DNA of 64,000 nt from Chelativorans alearensis (GTDB lineage Bacteria; Pseudomonadota; Alphaproteobacteria; Rhizobiales; Rhizobiaceae), in contig NZ_WQNI01000008.1 of assembly GCF_010993735.1 (NCBI RefSeq), positions 1 through 64,000 on the forward strand. The letters are read 5' to 3'. The translations under genes were made by a program, and so were the position numbers. Below, piece after piece: positions 25,228 to 35,194 of the stretch (its first letter is position 1; every line of letters starts with the position of its first letter). The notes beneath the pieces were generated by a model, which was not told the origin of the DNA, ran no database searches, and saw only the letters and a program-made list of their open reading frames with translations.

Positions 25228-25524
25228 TTATTTTTTGGACCGCCCGCCGGAGGCCGGCTTCCTGCCTCCTTCGCCGGCAGAAAGTTGTGCTTCCAACGCC
25301 TCGATTCGTGCTTGAAGGGCAGCGTTCTCCTCGCGCGCCTTGATCGCCATCTCGCGCACCACTTCGAAATCCTCGCGCTGGACGAGGTCCATGGAGTGAA
25401 GCATGCGCTCGGCCTGGGTGCGGAAGAGCGTCTCGAACTCGCGACGGACGCCTTGCGCGGCGCCGGCCGCGTCGGTCATCATCTTGGCGAATTCATCGAG
25501 GATGCGGTTGGTGCCGTTGGTCAT
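25228..25524 (-). CDS. ubiK: ubiquinone biosynthesis accessory factor UbiK family (BMFP)
   Basis: A 98-residue protein: RILDEFAKMMTDAAGAAQGVRREFE, then a coiled-coil helix VQREDFEVVREMAIKAREEN and a Gly/Lys-rich tail. This is the membrane fusogenic BMFP/UbiK family, coiled-coil trimers that assist assembly of the aerobic ubiquinone-biosynthesis complex. It is divergent from lgt with an unusual inverted repeat between them. Confidence 0.87.
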   Translation of the reverse strand: MTNGTNRILDEFAKMMTDAAGAAQGVRREFETLFRTQAERMLHSMDLVQREDFEVVREMAIKAREENAALQARIEALEAQLSAGEGGRKPASGGRSKK

Positions 25525-25600
25525 GTCGTCGCCTCTCCTGATCCCATGATTTGAGGTAGGGCCCGGCGGCGGCGAATGCAAGCGGAGAGGGGGAGTGGTG

Positions 25601-25718
25601 GGGAGTGAACTGTGAATAGCGAGTAGTGAGTAGCGAGTAGTGAGCAGACGCTATGAGGGGCACATCCCTCACGCTCCATCTTCCCTACTCACTATTCACT
25701 ACTCACTAATTCACTCCC
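25601..25718. repeat. long imperfect inverted repeat with GAGTAGT iterations
   Basis: GGGAGTGAA at 25601-25609 pairs with TTCACTCCC at 25710-25718. Inside are iterated units such as GCGAGTAGTGAGTA on the left and CTACTCACTATTCACTACTCACTA on the right, interrupted by about 40 bp. It lies between ubiK and lgt, before the strong lgt ribosome site. Confidence 0.7.
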
Positions 25719-25786
25719 GCCTTGACCGCAGCCGCCCCTTGCGCCTAGCTGCGCCCACCGACGGCGGCGCGAAACAGGAGGCACGA

Positions 25787-26638
25787 TTGAGCGACTATCT
25801 TCTCCTGCCGCTGGCCGCGCTCCCCTTCCCGCAGATTGACCCGGTGATCTTCCAGATCGGGCCCTTTGCGGTGCATTGGTACGGGCTCGGCTATATCGCC
25901 GGCATCCTGTTCGCCTGGTGGTATGCCAAGCGGCTGGTGGCAACGCAGCGCCTGTGGGCGCACGATACGCCGCCCATGAAGCCGACGGACCTCGACGATT
26001 TCGTCGTCTGGGCGGCGATCGGCGTGGTGCTGGGCGGGCGGCTCGGCTACGTGCTGTTCTACGACCTGCCGCGCTACCTGGCCAATCCGCTCGACATCTT
26101 CGCCGTGTGGCAGGGCGGCATGTCGTTCCACGGCGGCATGCTGGGCACGATCCTCGCCATGGTGCTGTTCGCCCGCTCGCGCGGCATCAACGCCTGGAGC
26201 ATGATCGACACCATCGCCGCCACCGCGCCCGTGGGCCTTGGCCTCGTAAGGCTGGCGAACTTCATCAATTCCGAGCTTTGGGGCCGGCCGACGGACATGC
26301 CCTGGGGCATTGTCTTCCCCGACGGCGGGCCGCTGCCGCGCCATCCGAGCCAGCTCTATGAAGCCGCGCTGGAGGGGCTGGTGCTCTTCCTCGTACTTCG
26401 CCTTTTGACCCATTCGCGGCTGAGGCTGAAGACGCCGCGCTTCGTCGGCGGCGCTTTCATCGCCGGCTATGGGCTGTCCCGCATCTTCGTCGAGTTCTTC
26501 CGCGAGCCGGACGCGCATATCGGCTATCTTGCGGGCGGTTGGCTAACGATGGGCATGGTGCTGTCGACGCCGATGGTGCTGGTCGGCCTCTGGGCCATGA
26601 TGACGGCACGCGCGCCTGCCATAGTGCTGCGATCCTGA
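25787..26638 (+). CDS. lgt: prolipoprotein diacylglyceryl transferase
   Basis: A 283-residue, seven-helix inner-membrane enzyme that transfers diacylglycerol from phosphatidylglycerol to the lipobox Cys. Motifs in order: [35 protein letters not shown], the Lgt signature [21 protein letters not shown], and [16 protein letters not shown] start at 25787 is chosen because a perfect AGGAGG (25776-25781) precedes it and it gives normal length. The TGA stop (26636-26638) lies within a palindromic repeat. Confidence 0.94.
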   Translation: MSDYLLLPLAALPFPQIDPVIFQIGPFAVHWYGLGYIAGILFAWWYAKRLVATQRLWAHDTPPMKPTDLDDFVVWAAIGVVLGGRLGYVLFYDLPRYLANPLDIFAVWQGGMSFHGGMLGTILAMVLFARSRGINAWSMIDTIAATAPVGLGLVRLANFINSELWGRPTDMPWGIVFPDGGPLPRHPSQLYEAALEGLVLFLVLRLLTHSRLRLKTPRFVGGAFIAGYGLSRIFVEFFREPDAHIGYLAGGWLTMGMVLSTPMVLVGLWAMMTARAPAIVLRS

Positions 26639-26672
26639 CAGATGGTATCATCTGTTTGGGTCAGACCACTAG
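26631..26672. repeat. REP-like palindrome X
   Basis: GATCCTGACAGATG, GTAT, CATCTGTTTGGG then TCAGACCACTAG. The left part matches the right half of the element at 55089-55209 and the right part matches its left half in reverse. It contains the lgt stop codon and abuts two-hairpin repeat copy 2. Confidence 0.7.
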
Positions 26673-26752
26673 ACCGGTTCCCGGTCTAACTCTTTGTTTT
26701 GTCGCAATTCCGGACGGAAAACCGGTTTCCACTTTTCCTGGAATTGCTCTAG
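26670..26752. repeat. two-hairpin intergenic repeat, copy 2
   Basis: Hairpin A: TAGACCGG (26670-26677), TTC, CCGGTCTA (26681-26688). Linker ACTCTTTGTTTT. Hairpin B: GCAATTCC (26704-26711) with GGAATTGC (26740-26747), inner GGAAAA/TTTTCC and ACCGG loop. Lies 14 bp before the MidA-like start. Confidence 0.85.
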
Positions 26753-26765
26753 CACGCCAGGAGCC

Positions 26766-27866
26766 ATGACGGAGCTGGAGGAAAAGATCGCCCGCCTTAT
26801 CGAGGCTGCGGGGCCGATGAGCGTCAGCGACTATATGGCGCTCTGCCTGTTCGACCCCGAGCACGGCTATTATACGGCGCGCGAGCCCTTCGGCCGCGGC
26901 GGCGACTTCATCACCGCTCCGGAGGTGAGCCAGATGTTCGGCGAGCTTGTCGCCGTGTGGCTCTATGCGGCGTGGCAGGCCTGCGGCGCGCCCGAGGACG
27001 CAATCATCGCCGAGATCGGCCCCGGCCGCGGCACGCTGATGAAGGACATGCTGCGCACGCTCGCCCGGCTCGACGGCGGCTTTGCCGCGCGGCATATCGC
27101 CATGGTCGAGGCAAGCCCCCGGCTTGCCGCCGTGCAGAAGGAAGCGCTTTCGGGAGCGCCTGCGCCGGGAACACATGGGCAACCGCAGTGGTATGGGCGC
27201 GTGGAGGACCTGCCGGAGAGGCCGCTTTTTATCGTCGGCAACGAGCTCTTCGACGCCCTGCCCATCCACCAATACGTGAAAAGCGCCGCCGGCTGGCGCG
27301 AGCGGGTGGTGGGCGTCGGCGAGGAGGGGGCGCTTGCCTTCATGGCCGGCGCCGGCGTGCCGGACCCGGCGATGCTTCCGCCGGGAGCCGACGCCGCGCC
27401 CGAGAGCGCCGTCTTCGAGGCCGCCCCGGCGCGCGAGGCGCTGATGGAGACGGTTGCCGGGCGGCTGGCCGTGCAAGGCGGCGCCGGGCTTTTCATCGAC
27501 TACGGCTACGAGGGGCCAGCACTGGGCGACACGCTGCAGGCGGTGCGTCGCCATGCCTACGACGACGCGCTGGCCCATCCCGGCGAGGCGGATCTGACGG
27601 CGCATGTGGATTTTGCCGCGCTTGCGCGGATTGCCCGCGGAGAGGGACTGGCGGCACGGCTGATGCCGCAGGGCGCGTTTCTCCTGGGATTGGGGCTTCT
27701 TGGGCGCGCCGGGCGGCTGGGCGCGGACAGGAGCGCAGAGGAGCAGGAGCGCATCCGCGGCGAGGTGGAGCGGCTGGCAGGACCGGAAGCGATGGGGACG
27801 CTGTTCAAGGTGCTTGCGGTGATGCCGAGGGGCGTTGCCGTTCCGCCGTTCGACGGGGGTGGCTAG
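26766..27866 (+). CDS. SAM-dependent methyltransferase, MidA/NDUFAF7 homologue
   Basis: A 366-residue class I methyltransferase. MSVSDYMALCLFDPEHGYY (19-37) and REPFGRGGDFITAPEVSQMFGE are the family opening, EIGPGRGTLMKD is the SAM glycine loop, and VGNELFDALPIHQY follows. The mitochondrial homologue NDUFAF7 dimethylates an arginine of the complex I NDUFS2 subunit, so this protein may act on NuoD; that is by homology. Between lgt and pgeF, as commonly seen in Rhizobiales. CCAGGAGCC precedes the ATG. Confidence 0.88.
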   Translation: MTELEEKIARLIEAAGPMSVSDYMALCLFDPEHGYYTAREPFGRGGDFITAPEVSQMFGELVAVWLYAAWQACGAPEDAIIAEIGPGRGTLMKDMLRTLARLDGGFAARHIAMVEASPRLAAVQKEALSGAPAPGTHGQPQWYGRVEDLPERPLFIVGNELFDALPIHQYVKSAAGWRERVVGVGEEGALAFMAGAGVPDPAMLPPGADAAPESAVFEAAPAREALMETVAGRLAVQGGAGLFIDYGYEGPALGDTLQAVRRHAYDDALAHPGEADLTAHVDFAALARIARGEGLAARLMPQGAFLLGLGLLGRAGRLGADRSAEEQERIRGEVERLAGPEAMGTLFKVLAVMPRGVAVPPFDGGG

Positions 27867-27897
27867 CGAAGTGTTCGGGTGATCGAGCTGGAGGGCT

Positions 27898-28284
27898 CTA
27901 CACGCGCTGCACCGGCCCCGGATACCGTGCCAGATGCGAATCGGCGGTCAGCAGCGTGATCCCCTCGACAGTCGCCTGCGCGACCAACATCCGGTCAAAC
28001 GGATCCTTGTGGATTGGCGGGAGACTGCCTACGGCTGTCGCATGCTCGCTGGTGATCGGCAGTTCGAGATAGCCGTTATCGACGAGCCCGCGGCGCAGAA
28101 CGCTGGAATCCACTTGGAAATCCCTGCGGCCTAGGCTGCTTTTGATCGTGACCTCCCAGAGGCTTGCCGCGCTGAAGACGAGCTCGTTCGAGGCCTTCTC
28201 CAGCAATTCCCGAGCTGCCGCGGAAAGACGGTCGGGCTCGCCTGCCGCCCACAGGAGCAGTTGTGTATCCAGGAGCAGTTTCAA
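27898..28284 (-). CDS. PIN-domain toxin (VapC-like) of a type II TA module
   Basis: A 128-residue PIN nuclease with acidic residues D6 (LLLDTQLLLW), E44 (SLWEVTIK), D97 (DPFDRMLVAQA) and D115 (LTADSHL), all present, so probably active as an endoribonuclease. It overlaps the Phd-type antitoxin gene by 4 bp. The module lies on the minus strand between the MidA-like gene and pgeF, interrupting a plus-strand order usually contiguous in relatives. Confidence 0.9.
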   Translation of the reverse strand: MKLLLDTQLLLWAAGEPDRLSAAARELLEKASNELVFSAASLWEVTIKSSLGRRDFQVDSSVLRRGLVDNGYLELPITSEHATAVGSLPPIHKDPFDRMLVAQATVEGITLLTADSHLARYPGPVQRV

Positions 28285-28526
28285 CTCTTGTCGCCAAAAA
28301 GCTCGGCGATCTCTTCTTCGCCCATGCGGTCGAAATCGTCCGGCACCTTTATGTGGCCGGAAAGGAACCCCAACCGACGGATCTCGCCGGCGCCGGGGGC
28401 GGCCAGCCCGGTCACCTTCACCAGCGGCTTCCCGGCTTTGGCGATGATGAAGGGCTCGCCGCCGGCAGCGCGTTCGACCAGGCGCGACAGATGCGTCTTC
28501 GCTTCATGGATGTTCACGGTGCGCAT
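28281..28526 (-). CDS. Phd/YefM-type antitoxin
   Basis: An 81-residue protein with the Phd N-terminus VNIHEAKTHLSRLVERAAGGEPFIIAKAG (residues 4-32), followed by a toxin-wrapping C-terminus with FLSGHIKVPDDFDRMGEEEI. The GHI-x-VPDDFD tail is typical of antitoxins paired with PIN toxins of this class. First gene of the module; repeats just upstream are the likely autoregulatory site. Confidence 0.9.
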   Translation of the reverse strand: MRTVNIHEAKTHLSRLVERAAGGEPFIIAKAGKPLVKVTGLAAPGAGEIRRLGFLSGHIKVPDDFDRMGEEEIAELFGDKS

Positions 28527-28541
28527 TGGCCCTACCTATAG

Positions 28542-28563
28542 ACTTAGTCATATAAACTTAGTC
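28542..28563. promoter_or_regulatory. direct repeats upstream of the Phd-type antitoxin
   Basis: ACTTAGTC at 28542-28549 and again at 28556-28563, 14 bp apart, separated by an AT-rich ATATAA. Starts 16 bp upstream of the antitoxin start; probable autoregulatory operator and -10 region. Confidence 0.45.
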
Positions 28564-28706
28564 TAGTCCTGCGCCACGTGCAAGCCCTCCGAGGAGAAGC
28601 CCATTACCCCCAGGCGATTGCACCGCCGCGCCCCGACGCGGATTGACTTGCCCCCTCCCCTGCCCCACGATCCGCCGCCGAACGAAGCAGGATCGCAAGG
28701 CGGCGC

Positions 28707-29501
28707 ATGCTGGATATGACGAGGCCGGAACCGCTCCGGTCGCCCCTCCTCGACGGCGCACGCGCAAAGGGCGTGAAGCATGGTTTCTTCACCCGTGCCG
28801 GCGGTGTGTCGGAGGGTATCTATCGCGGCCTCAACATCGGCCTTGGCTCGGACGATTCGCGCGAGGCGGTGCTGGAAAACCGGCACCGCGTGGCGGCCTG
28901 GATGGGCGTGCCGGCGGAAAACCTGTGCACGCTGCACCAGTGCCATTCGGCCGATGTGATGGTGGTCGAGGCGCCGCTGGGCGAGATGCGGCCGAAGGCC
29001 GATGCCATGGTGACGCGGCTGCCGGGGCTGGCGATCGGCGTTTTGGCGGCCGATTGCGGGCCGGTGCTTTTCGCCGATGCGGAGGCGCGCGTCGTCGGTG
29101 CGGCGCATGCCGGCTGGAAGGGCGCCTTGACGGGCATCATAGAGAACACCGTTGCCGCCATGGAGCGCCTGGGCGCCGAGCGCGAGCGGATCGTCGCCGT
29201 GCTGGGCCCGGCGATCAGCCAGGACAACTACGAGGTGGGGCCGGAATACCGGGCGCGCTTCACGGATGCCGATGCCGCGAACGCGCGCTATTTCCGCCAC
29301 TCCGCGCGGCCCGGCCATGCCTTCTTCGACCTGAACCGCTATACGCTCGACCGGCTCGCGCGGGCCGGCGTGACGGTGGGGATGCTCGACCGCTGCACCT
29401 ACGCGGAGGAGGAGCGCTTCTATTCCTACCGCCGCGCCACCCATCGCGGCGAACCCGATTACGGACGCCAGATTTCGGCGATATGCCTGGAGGAGTTCTG
29501 A
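28707..29501 (+). CDS. pgeF: peptidoglycan editing factor PgeF (laccase-domain, YfiH type)
   Basis: A 264-residue protein. HGFFTRAGGVSEG (25-37), HQCHSADV with H80, AADCGPVLFAD with C117, and GAAHAGWKG with H134 make the conserved His/Cys/His metal site of the YfiH/PgeF family, annotated variously as polyphenol oxidase or purine nucleoside phosphorylase. In E. coli PgeF keeps the wrong amino acid out of peptidoglycan. Its TGA stop overlaps the ATG of the M24 peptidase by one base. Confidence 0.9.
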   Translation: MLDMTRPEPLRSPLLDGARAKGVKHGFFTRAGGVSEGIYRGLNIGLGSDDSREAVLENRHRVAAWMGVPAENLCTLHQCHSADVMVVEAPLGEMRPKADAMVTRLPGLAIGVLAADCGPVLFADAEARVVGAAHAGWKGALTGIIENTVAAMERLGAERERIVAVLGPAISQDNYEVGPEYRARFTDADAANARYFRHSARPGHAFFDLNRYTLDRLARAGVTVGMLDRCTYAEEERFYSYRRATHRGEPDYGRQISAICLEEF

Positions 29502-30652
29502 TGGCGCTTCACTTCGACCGTGCCGAATTCGACGCCCGCCGCGACCGGCTGGTCATCGAGATGTCCGAGCGCAAGCTGGACGCGCTGCTGCTCTTCGCCC
29601 AGGAGAGCATGTACTGGCTGACCGGCTTCGACACCTTCGGCTTCTGCTTCTTCCAGTGCCTGGTGGTGAAGGCCGACGGCGAGATGGTGCTGATGACCCG
29701 CTCGGCCGACCTCAGGCAGGCGCGCCATACCTCCATCATCGACAATATCGTGGTGTGGAACGACCGTCACGGCGCCAATCCGGCCACCGAGCTGCGCGAT
29801 CTCCTGAACAACCTCGATCTTCTGGGATGCCGCATCGGCGTCGAATACGACACGCACGGGCTGACGGCGAAGAACGGGCGGATGCTCGACGAGCAGCTGC
29901 AGACGTTTGCCAAGATCGAGGATGCTTCCGACCTGGTGGCCCGCCTCAGGCTCCTGAAGAGCCCGACGGAGGTGGAGAAGGTCAAGCGCGCGGCAAAGCT
30001 CGCGGACGACGCGTTCGATGCCGCCCTTCCGCTGATCAAGCAGGGCGGCGACGAGGCGGCGATCCTGGCGGCCATGCAAGGGACGGTGCTCGCCGGCGGC
30101 GGCGACTATCCGGCCAATGAGTTCGTCATCGGCTCGGGCGCCGACGCGCTGTTGTGCCGCTACAAGGCGGGGCGCAGGAAGCTGACCAAGAACGACCAGC
30201 TCACGCTGGAGTGGGCCGGCGCCTACCATCACTACCACGCCGCCATGATGCAGACGGTGCTGACGGGCAAGGTTTCCAAGCGGCATCAGGAGCTGTTCGA
30301 GGCCGCCCGCGACGCGCTTGTCGCCTGCGAGAAGGCGATGGCGCCGGGCAACACCTTCGGCGACGTCTTCGACGCCCACGCCCGGGAGATGGAGGCGCAC
30401 GGGCTGACCAAGCACCGGCTGAACGCCTGCGGCTATTCTCTGGGCGCACGCTTCGCCCCCTCCTGGATGGACCCGCCGATGTTCTACAGCGGAAATCCGG
30501 AACAGATCGCGCCGAACATGACGCTCTTCGCGCATATGATCATCATGGATTCCGAATCCGGCTGCGCCATGTGTCTCGGCCGCACCTACCTCACCACGGA
30601 AGCCGCGCCGGCGCCGCTTTCTCGTCACGGGCTCGAATTGATCGTAAAGTAA
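29501..30652 (+). CDS. M24 family metallopeptidase (Xaa-Pro peptidase-like)
   Basis: A 383-residue protein with an N-terminal creatinase/prolidase-type domain (about 1-145, with YWLTGFDTFGFCFFQ) and a C-terminal pita-bread domain (about 150-383). Typical metal residues are partly replaced: the expected first Asp strand reads LTLEWAGAYHHYHA, with Glu where many members have Asp, and the last part reads DSESGCAMCLGRTY. It may therefore be a non-classical creatinase-like hydrolase. Translationally coupled to pgeF. Confidence 0.8.
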   Translation: MALHFDRAEFDARRDRLVIEMSERKLDALLLFAQESMYWLTGFDTFGFCFFQCLVVKADGEMVLMTRSADLRQARHTSIIDNIVVWNDRHGANPATELRDLLNNLDLLGCRIGVEYDTHGLTAKNGRMLDEQLQTFAKIEDASDLVARLRLLKSPTEVEKVKRAAKLADDAFDAALPLIKQGGDEAAILAAMQGTVLAGGGDYPANEFVIGSGADALLCRYKAGRRKLTKNDQLTLEWAGAYHHYHAAMMQTVLTGKVSKRHQELFEAARDALVACEKAMAPGNTFGDVFDAHAREMEAHGLTKHRLNACGYSLGARFAPSWMDPPMFYSGNPEQIAPNMTLFAHMIIMDSESGCAMCLGRTYLTTEAAPAPLSRHGLELIVK

Positions 30653-30700
30653 GACTTTTGTGGTAGCGCGGATGGGCTTGAAGCGGGGAAGAGAGACGCA

Positions 30701-31273
30701 ATGAGGCGGTTTGCAACGATTATCGGCCTGATGCTGCTGGCGCCGCTTTTCAGCGCCTGCGCGGGAACGGACATCAACGGCCTCAACCCGCAGCCCGGCC
30801 GCGGGATTGCGGCGGTAGAGGCGCAAGGAGGCGGTGCCGGTGTCGCGAACCCGGCAAGCGAGGCGGGCGCGCAGACGGCACAGGAAGACCAGGCGGTCGC
30901 CGCCGTCAACACCGACGCGCGCGTGCAGTTCGCCCCGGTGATCGGCGCCACCGAGGAGGCCCTGCCCCCGCTTTCCAGCCGGCTTTCCGCACGGGCCCGC
31001 CAGCGCGGCATTCCCATTGTGCAGGGCGCCGGCGCCACGCATGTCGTCAAGGGCTATTTCTCCGCCATCGCCGACGGCAACGAGACCACCGTCATCTATG
31101 TCTGGGACGTGCTCGACCCTTCGGGCAACCGCCTGCACAGGATCCAGGGCCAGCAGAAGGTGCCCGGCGCCCAGGGCGACGGCTGGTCCTCGGTCACCGG
31201 CCAGACGATGGAAACGATCGCCGACAGGACCATCGACGACCTGGCGGCGTGGCTTGCGCGGGGCACGGGCTGA
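30701..31273 (+). CDS. hypothetical lipoprotein
   Basis: A 190-residue protein with a lipoprotein signal: MRRF, a hydrophobic core and lipobox LFSAC with Cys20, so a likely Lgt substrate. An Ala/Gly/Gln-rich linker (about 35-75) leads to a compact domain with VVKGYFSAIADGNETTVIYVWDV and VTGQTMETIADRTIDDLAAWL. The family is widespread in Rhizobiales by recollection but has no assigned role. It follows the M24 gene by 48 bp and may be in the same transcript. Confidence 0.75.
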   Translation: MRRFATIIGLMLLAPLFSACAGTDINGLNPQPGRGIAAVEAQGGGAGVANPASEAGAQTAQEDQAVAAVNTDARVQFAPVIGATEEALPPLSSRLSARARQRGIPIVQGAGATHVVKGYFSAIADGNETTVIYVWDVLDPSGNRLHRIQGQQKVPGAQGDGWSSVTGQTMETIADRTIDDLAAWLARGTG

Positions 31274-31319
31274 CGGCGTTTCGGAACACCGGCAAAACCC
31301 CATGCACCGCGCTCGCCCA

Positions 31320-31982
31320 TCAACTGATCCAGGAGACGCAGACTACAGCGATTCCGTGACTTCTGAACTGCTTGACGCAGTCCGCGAAATGCGCGCCGCT
31401 TGTGGCAACGTCGTCTACCAGCAGTCCAAAGGTGCCTTCGAGCGCGTGGCCCACGTAACTCGACCTGAAATGCATACTCTGCTTCGGATGACTGGAGCGA
31501 CCTCCCGCCACCCTTGTGACGAGAGGCGCGCAGTATCCGATGTTCAGCTCATCGGCGACATAGCGCGCGACCAATGAGCCGAAATTCTCCTTCTTGGAGG
31601 AACTGCCGCCTGGCACACCACAAATAAAGTCGTATGGCTTGCCGTTCGTGATTGTGGACGCACAGGCTGCGACTTCCCGTGCGATCCCCCGCACGGTCGT
31701 TTCATCCGGTACACCTTTAAGGTTGCGCATCGCTGCAACCTGTAGTCGTTTTATGGGCGTCCTCCAGCTTCGTGGAGAAAAAAAAGAGATATCAGAGCGG
31801 CTCCGGCGCCTTATACTGGACAGCAAAGTTTCATCAAGAAATAAGTAATTTGGGTTTTTATTAAGTAAATACTCTTCAGTTAAATCAACAAACCTAAGAA
31901 TCTCAGTAGAATCATCTGAAACGCATATACTACTACTTCTCATGCTACCTGCCCCACCAGTGGTAAACATTGAGTTATACAT
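31320..31982 (-). CDS. ComF-like phosphoribosyltransferase domain protein
   Basis: A 220-residue protein. The C-terminal half reads like a type I PRTase: [28 protein letters not shown], then [21 protein letters not shown] and the PRPP loop [11 protein letters not shown]. The N-terminal half is not recognised and has no zinc ribbon as in ComF. Codon use is far more AT-rich than its neighbours. The start is uncertain: ATGs at 31982, 31970 and 31943 are in frame, and only the last has an AGG at good distance. Divergent from prs, whose product makes the PRTase substrate PRPP. Confidence 0.65.
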   Translation of the reverse strand: MYNSMFTTGGAGSMRSSSICVSDDSTEILRFVDLTEEYLLNKNPNYLFLDETLLSSIRRRSRSDISFFSPRSWRTPIKRLQVAAMRNLKGVPDETTVRGIAREVAACASTITNGKPYDFICGVPGGSSSKKENFGSLVARYVADELNIGYCAPLVTRVAGGRSSHPKQSMHFRSSYVGHALEGTFGLLVDDVATSGAHFADCVKQFRSHGIAVVCVSWIS

Positions 31983-32104
31983 TCGTGTACCACAATATTA
32001 CAGAATATGTCAAACACGCACAAATTGGCGGAGAGGCAGCTCCTGACTACCCGCAGCACATAGGGAAACGGAGCTATCGAGGCTGCGGCCGAGGAAGCGT
32101 CCAT

Positions 32105-32130
32105 TTCGGCGGAGGATTTTTTCCGCCGAA
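32105..32130 (+). other. hairpin in the prs leader
   Basis: TTCGGCGGA (32105-32113) and TCCGCCGAA (32122-32130) form a perfect 9-bp stem with a T-rich loop, 67 bp before the prs start. No T run follows, so it is not a classical terminator; possibly a leader structure. Confidence 0.4.
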
Positions 32131-32197
32131 GCTTGCAATAGCCGGCCACCCCGCTAAAAGCCGGGGCAGAAGTCGAGGCGTTGGCCGGGAACATTCC

Positions 32198-33130
<933 letters not shown>

Positions 33131-33140
33131 GGCCACGCCG

Positions 33141-33527
33141 TCAGCCGATCACGGCACCCCGTTCCGCCAGAAGCGCGCGCAGCACCGAACGGTGGCAGCG
33201 GGATTCGTCTTCACAGTAGCAGCCGATCGAGAAATCCGCATCGCGCGAGAGCGCGGCAATAAGGTCCAGGGTGTGCCGGGGCGCGGGCGCATTCATCTCC
33301 ACGCGGAATGCCTTGACGAAGGCCGCCCACTCGCGCTCCGTCTTCGCGGCCTGGGCCTTCGCGACCAGTTCGGCGCTGGGCGAAAGCTCCGGGTACCAGA
33401 CGTCGAACCAATCGTCGGCGGAAAAGCGCTCCTTGCGCACACCGCGCGGCGGGCGCCGCACGGTGCCGATGCGCGTCCCTTCCCCTGTAAGGCGCGGTGT
33501 GCCGAGACGAACGATGCGCAGGGTCAT
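33141..33527 (-). CDS. DUF488 family protein
   Basis: A 128-residue protein with RLGTPR near the start, WFDVWYPELSPSAELV, and the C-terminal CYCEDESRCHRSVL motif, typical of DUF488 proteins (small predicted nucleic-acid-related proteins of unknown function). CGGAG precedes the ATG at 33527. It is convergent with prs and divergent from rplY. Confidence 0.85.
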   Translation of the reverse strand: MTLRIVRLGTPRLTGEGTRIGTVRRPPRGVRKERFSADDWFDVWYPELSPSAELVAKAQAAKTEREWAAFVKAFRVEMNAPAPRHTLDLIAALSRDADFSIGCYCEDESRCHRSVLRALLAERGAVIG

Positions 33528-33775
33528 GCTTAAAGCTCCGCTTGAATGGCGGGGCGACGATAGCATATTCCGACGACGCCCCGGTACGGCCCCGGTAATC
33601 CTTGCGCACGCCCTTGCACCCGCCCCTCCCATCCGCTATAGACCCGCCGTCCGTGCAGACACCCTTGGAGGCAGCGCGGGTGGAGGCCGGCCTTGCGCGA
33701 TGCGTCTGGCGGCTTTCTCGTTTTCAGGGCTCGTTTACGCCCGGAAAACGCTCCGAAACTTGAAAGGAAAAGCCA

Positions 33776-34447
33776 ATGAGCCGTCAGTCCTATGAGCTGA
33801 AGGCCGAGGCGCGCGAACGGGTCGGTAAGGGGTCCGCCCGGGCAATTCGGCGCAGCGGTAAGATTCCCGCCGTCATCTACGGCGACAAGAAGCCCCCCAT
33901 GACGATCGCCCTGCCCTACAAGGAAGCGTTCCTGCGCATCCATGGCGGCGGGTTCCTGACCACCATCGCCACCATCGACGTGGACGGCGAGAAGATCCAG
34001 GTCCTGCCCAAGGATTACCAGCTCGACCCCGTGCGCGGCTTTGCCGAGCACATCGACTTCCTGCGTATCGGCCGCAACACCATCGTCACCGTCAACGTGC
34101 CGGTGCACTTCACGAATGAAGAGCTGGCCCCCGGCATCAAGCGCGGCGGCGTCCTGAACGTGGTGCGCCACGAGGTGGAGTTCACTTGCCCGGCGACCGC
34201 CATCCCCGATCATATCGAGATCGACCTGACGGGGCTCGACATCGGCGATTCCGTGCACATCTCGGCGGTGAAGCTGCCCGAGGGCGTGGCGCCGACGATC
34301 ACCGACCGCGACTTCACCATCGCCACGGTCGCCGCCCCCGCCGGCCTGAAGGCCGAGGAAGAGGAAGCGGCTGAAGCCGAGGCCGAAGAGGCCGAGGAAG
34401 AGGCGGAAGAGAAGGAGACGGAAGGCGAGGAAAAGGGCGAGGAATAG
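33776..34447 (+). CDS. rplY: 50S ribosomal protein L25 (CTC/TL5 type)
   Basis: A 223-residue long-form L25. The N-terminal 5S rRNA-binding domain has [25 protein letters not shown] (12-36), followed by the TL5-type C-terminal beta domain (HIDFLRI, then [18 protein letters not shown]), and a highly acidic Glu/Ala tail (about 193-223). GAAAGGA precedes the ATG. The adjacent pth, 30 bp downstream, is its usual neighbour. Confidence 0.95.
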   Translation: MSRQSYELKAEARERVGKGSARAIRRSGKIPAVIYGDKKPPMTIALPYKEAFLRIHGGGFLTTIATIDVDGEKIQVLPKDYQLDPVRGFAEHIDFLRIGRNTIVTVNVPVHFTNEELAPGIKRGGVLNVVRHEVEFTCPATAIPDHIEIDLTGLDIGDSVHISAVKLPEGVAPTITDRDFTIATVAAPAGLKAEEEEAAEAEAEEAEEEAEEKETEGEEKGEE

Positions 34448-34477
34448 CCCTGTCCCCTCCGTCGAGGGTAATTTCCC

Positions 34478-35191
34478 ATGCTCCTCATTGCAGGGCTCGG
34501 CAATCCCGGCCAGCAATACGAGAACTACCGGCACAATGTCGGTTTCATGGCGGCGGATGCCATATTCCGCCGCCATTCCTTTTCGCCCTGGTCGAAGAAA
34601 TTCAGCGCGCTGGTCTCTGAAGGCCGGCTGGGCGGGGAGAAGGTGCTGCTGATCAAGCCGCAGACCTATATGAACCTCTCCGGCCAGGCGATCGGCGAGG
34701 CGATGCGCTTTTACAAGCTCGAGCCCGCCGATCTCATCGTCCTCTACGACGAACTGGATCTGGCGCCGGCGAAGGTGCGCGTGAAGGTTGGCGGCGGCGC
34801 CGGCGGCCACAACGGCATCAGATCCATCGACGCCCATTGCGGCAAGGACTACCGCCGCGTGCGGATCGGTATCGGCCATCCGGGCGACAAGGCGCGTGTC
34901 ACCGGCCATGTGCTGGGCGATTTCGCCAAGGCCGACCGGGACTGGCTGGAGCCGCTGCTGGAGGCGATCGCCGACAATGCCGAGATGCTGGTGAAGGGCG
35001 ACGATTCCGGCTTCATGAACAAGGTGAGCCTGGCCGTCAAAGGCAAGGCGGAGCCGGCCGGAAAAGAGCGGAAACCGGCCGCCAAGGGGCAGAGCCATAT
35101 CCGCCAGGCACGGCCGCAGAAGCCGACCGCGCCCGTGCCTGAGACCGGGCCCATGGCGGCCATGCTGAAGAAGCTCTTCGGCAAGGAGTAG
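34478..35191 (+). CDS. pth: peptidyl-tRNA hydrolase
   Basis: A 237-residue enzyme that releases peptides from peptidyl-tRNA. [18 protein letters not shown] with catalytic H19, [39 protein letters not shown] and [10 protein letters not shown] are all present. It is longer than the usual about 190 residues: a basic, Lys/Pro-rich extension covers about 185-237, as often seen in Rhizobiales. Co-transcribed with rplY. The reading frame stays open for 27 codons beyond its stop. Confidence 0.95.
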   Translation: MLLIAGLGNPGQQYENYRHNVGFMAADAIFRRHSFSPWSKKFSALVSEGRLGGEKVLLIKPQTYMNLSGQAIGEAMRFYKLEPADLIVLYDELDLAPAKVRVKVGGGAGGHNGIRSIDAHCGKDYRRVRIGIGHPGDKARVTGHVLGDFAKADRDWLEPLLEAIADNAEMLVKGDDSGFMNKVSLAVKGKAEPAGKERKPAAKGQSHIRQARPQKPTAPVPETGPMAAMLKKLFGKE

Positions 35192-35194
35192 ACG

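Noticed and set aside
25615-25712. GAGTAGT iterations as a CRISPR or satellite array
   Set aside because: Units are short, imperfect and inverted around a centre; no spacer structure.
30701-31273. Lipoprotein considered as part of a secretion system
   Set aside because: Only a lipobox and an unknown domain are visible; no secretion genes nearby.
29459-31303. Long minus-strand frame opposite pgeF's end, the M24 peptidase and the lipoprotein
   Set aside because: Shadow of real plus-strand genes with clear family motifs; the antisense product is low complexity.
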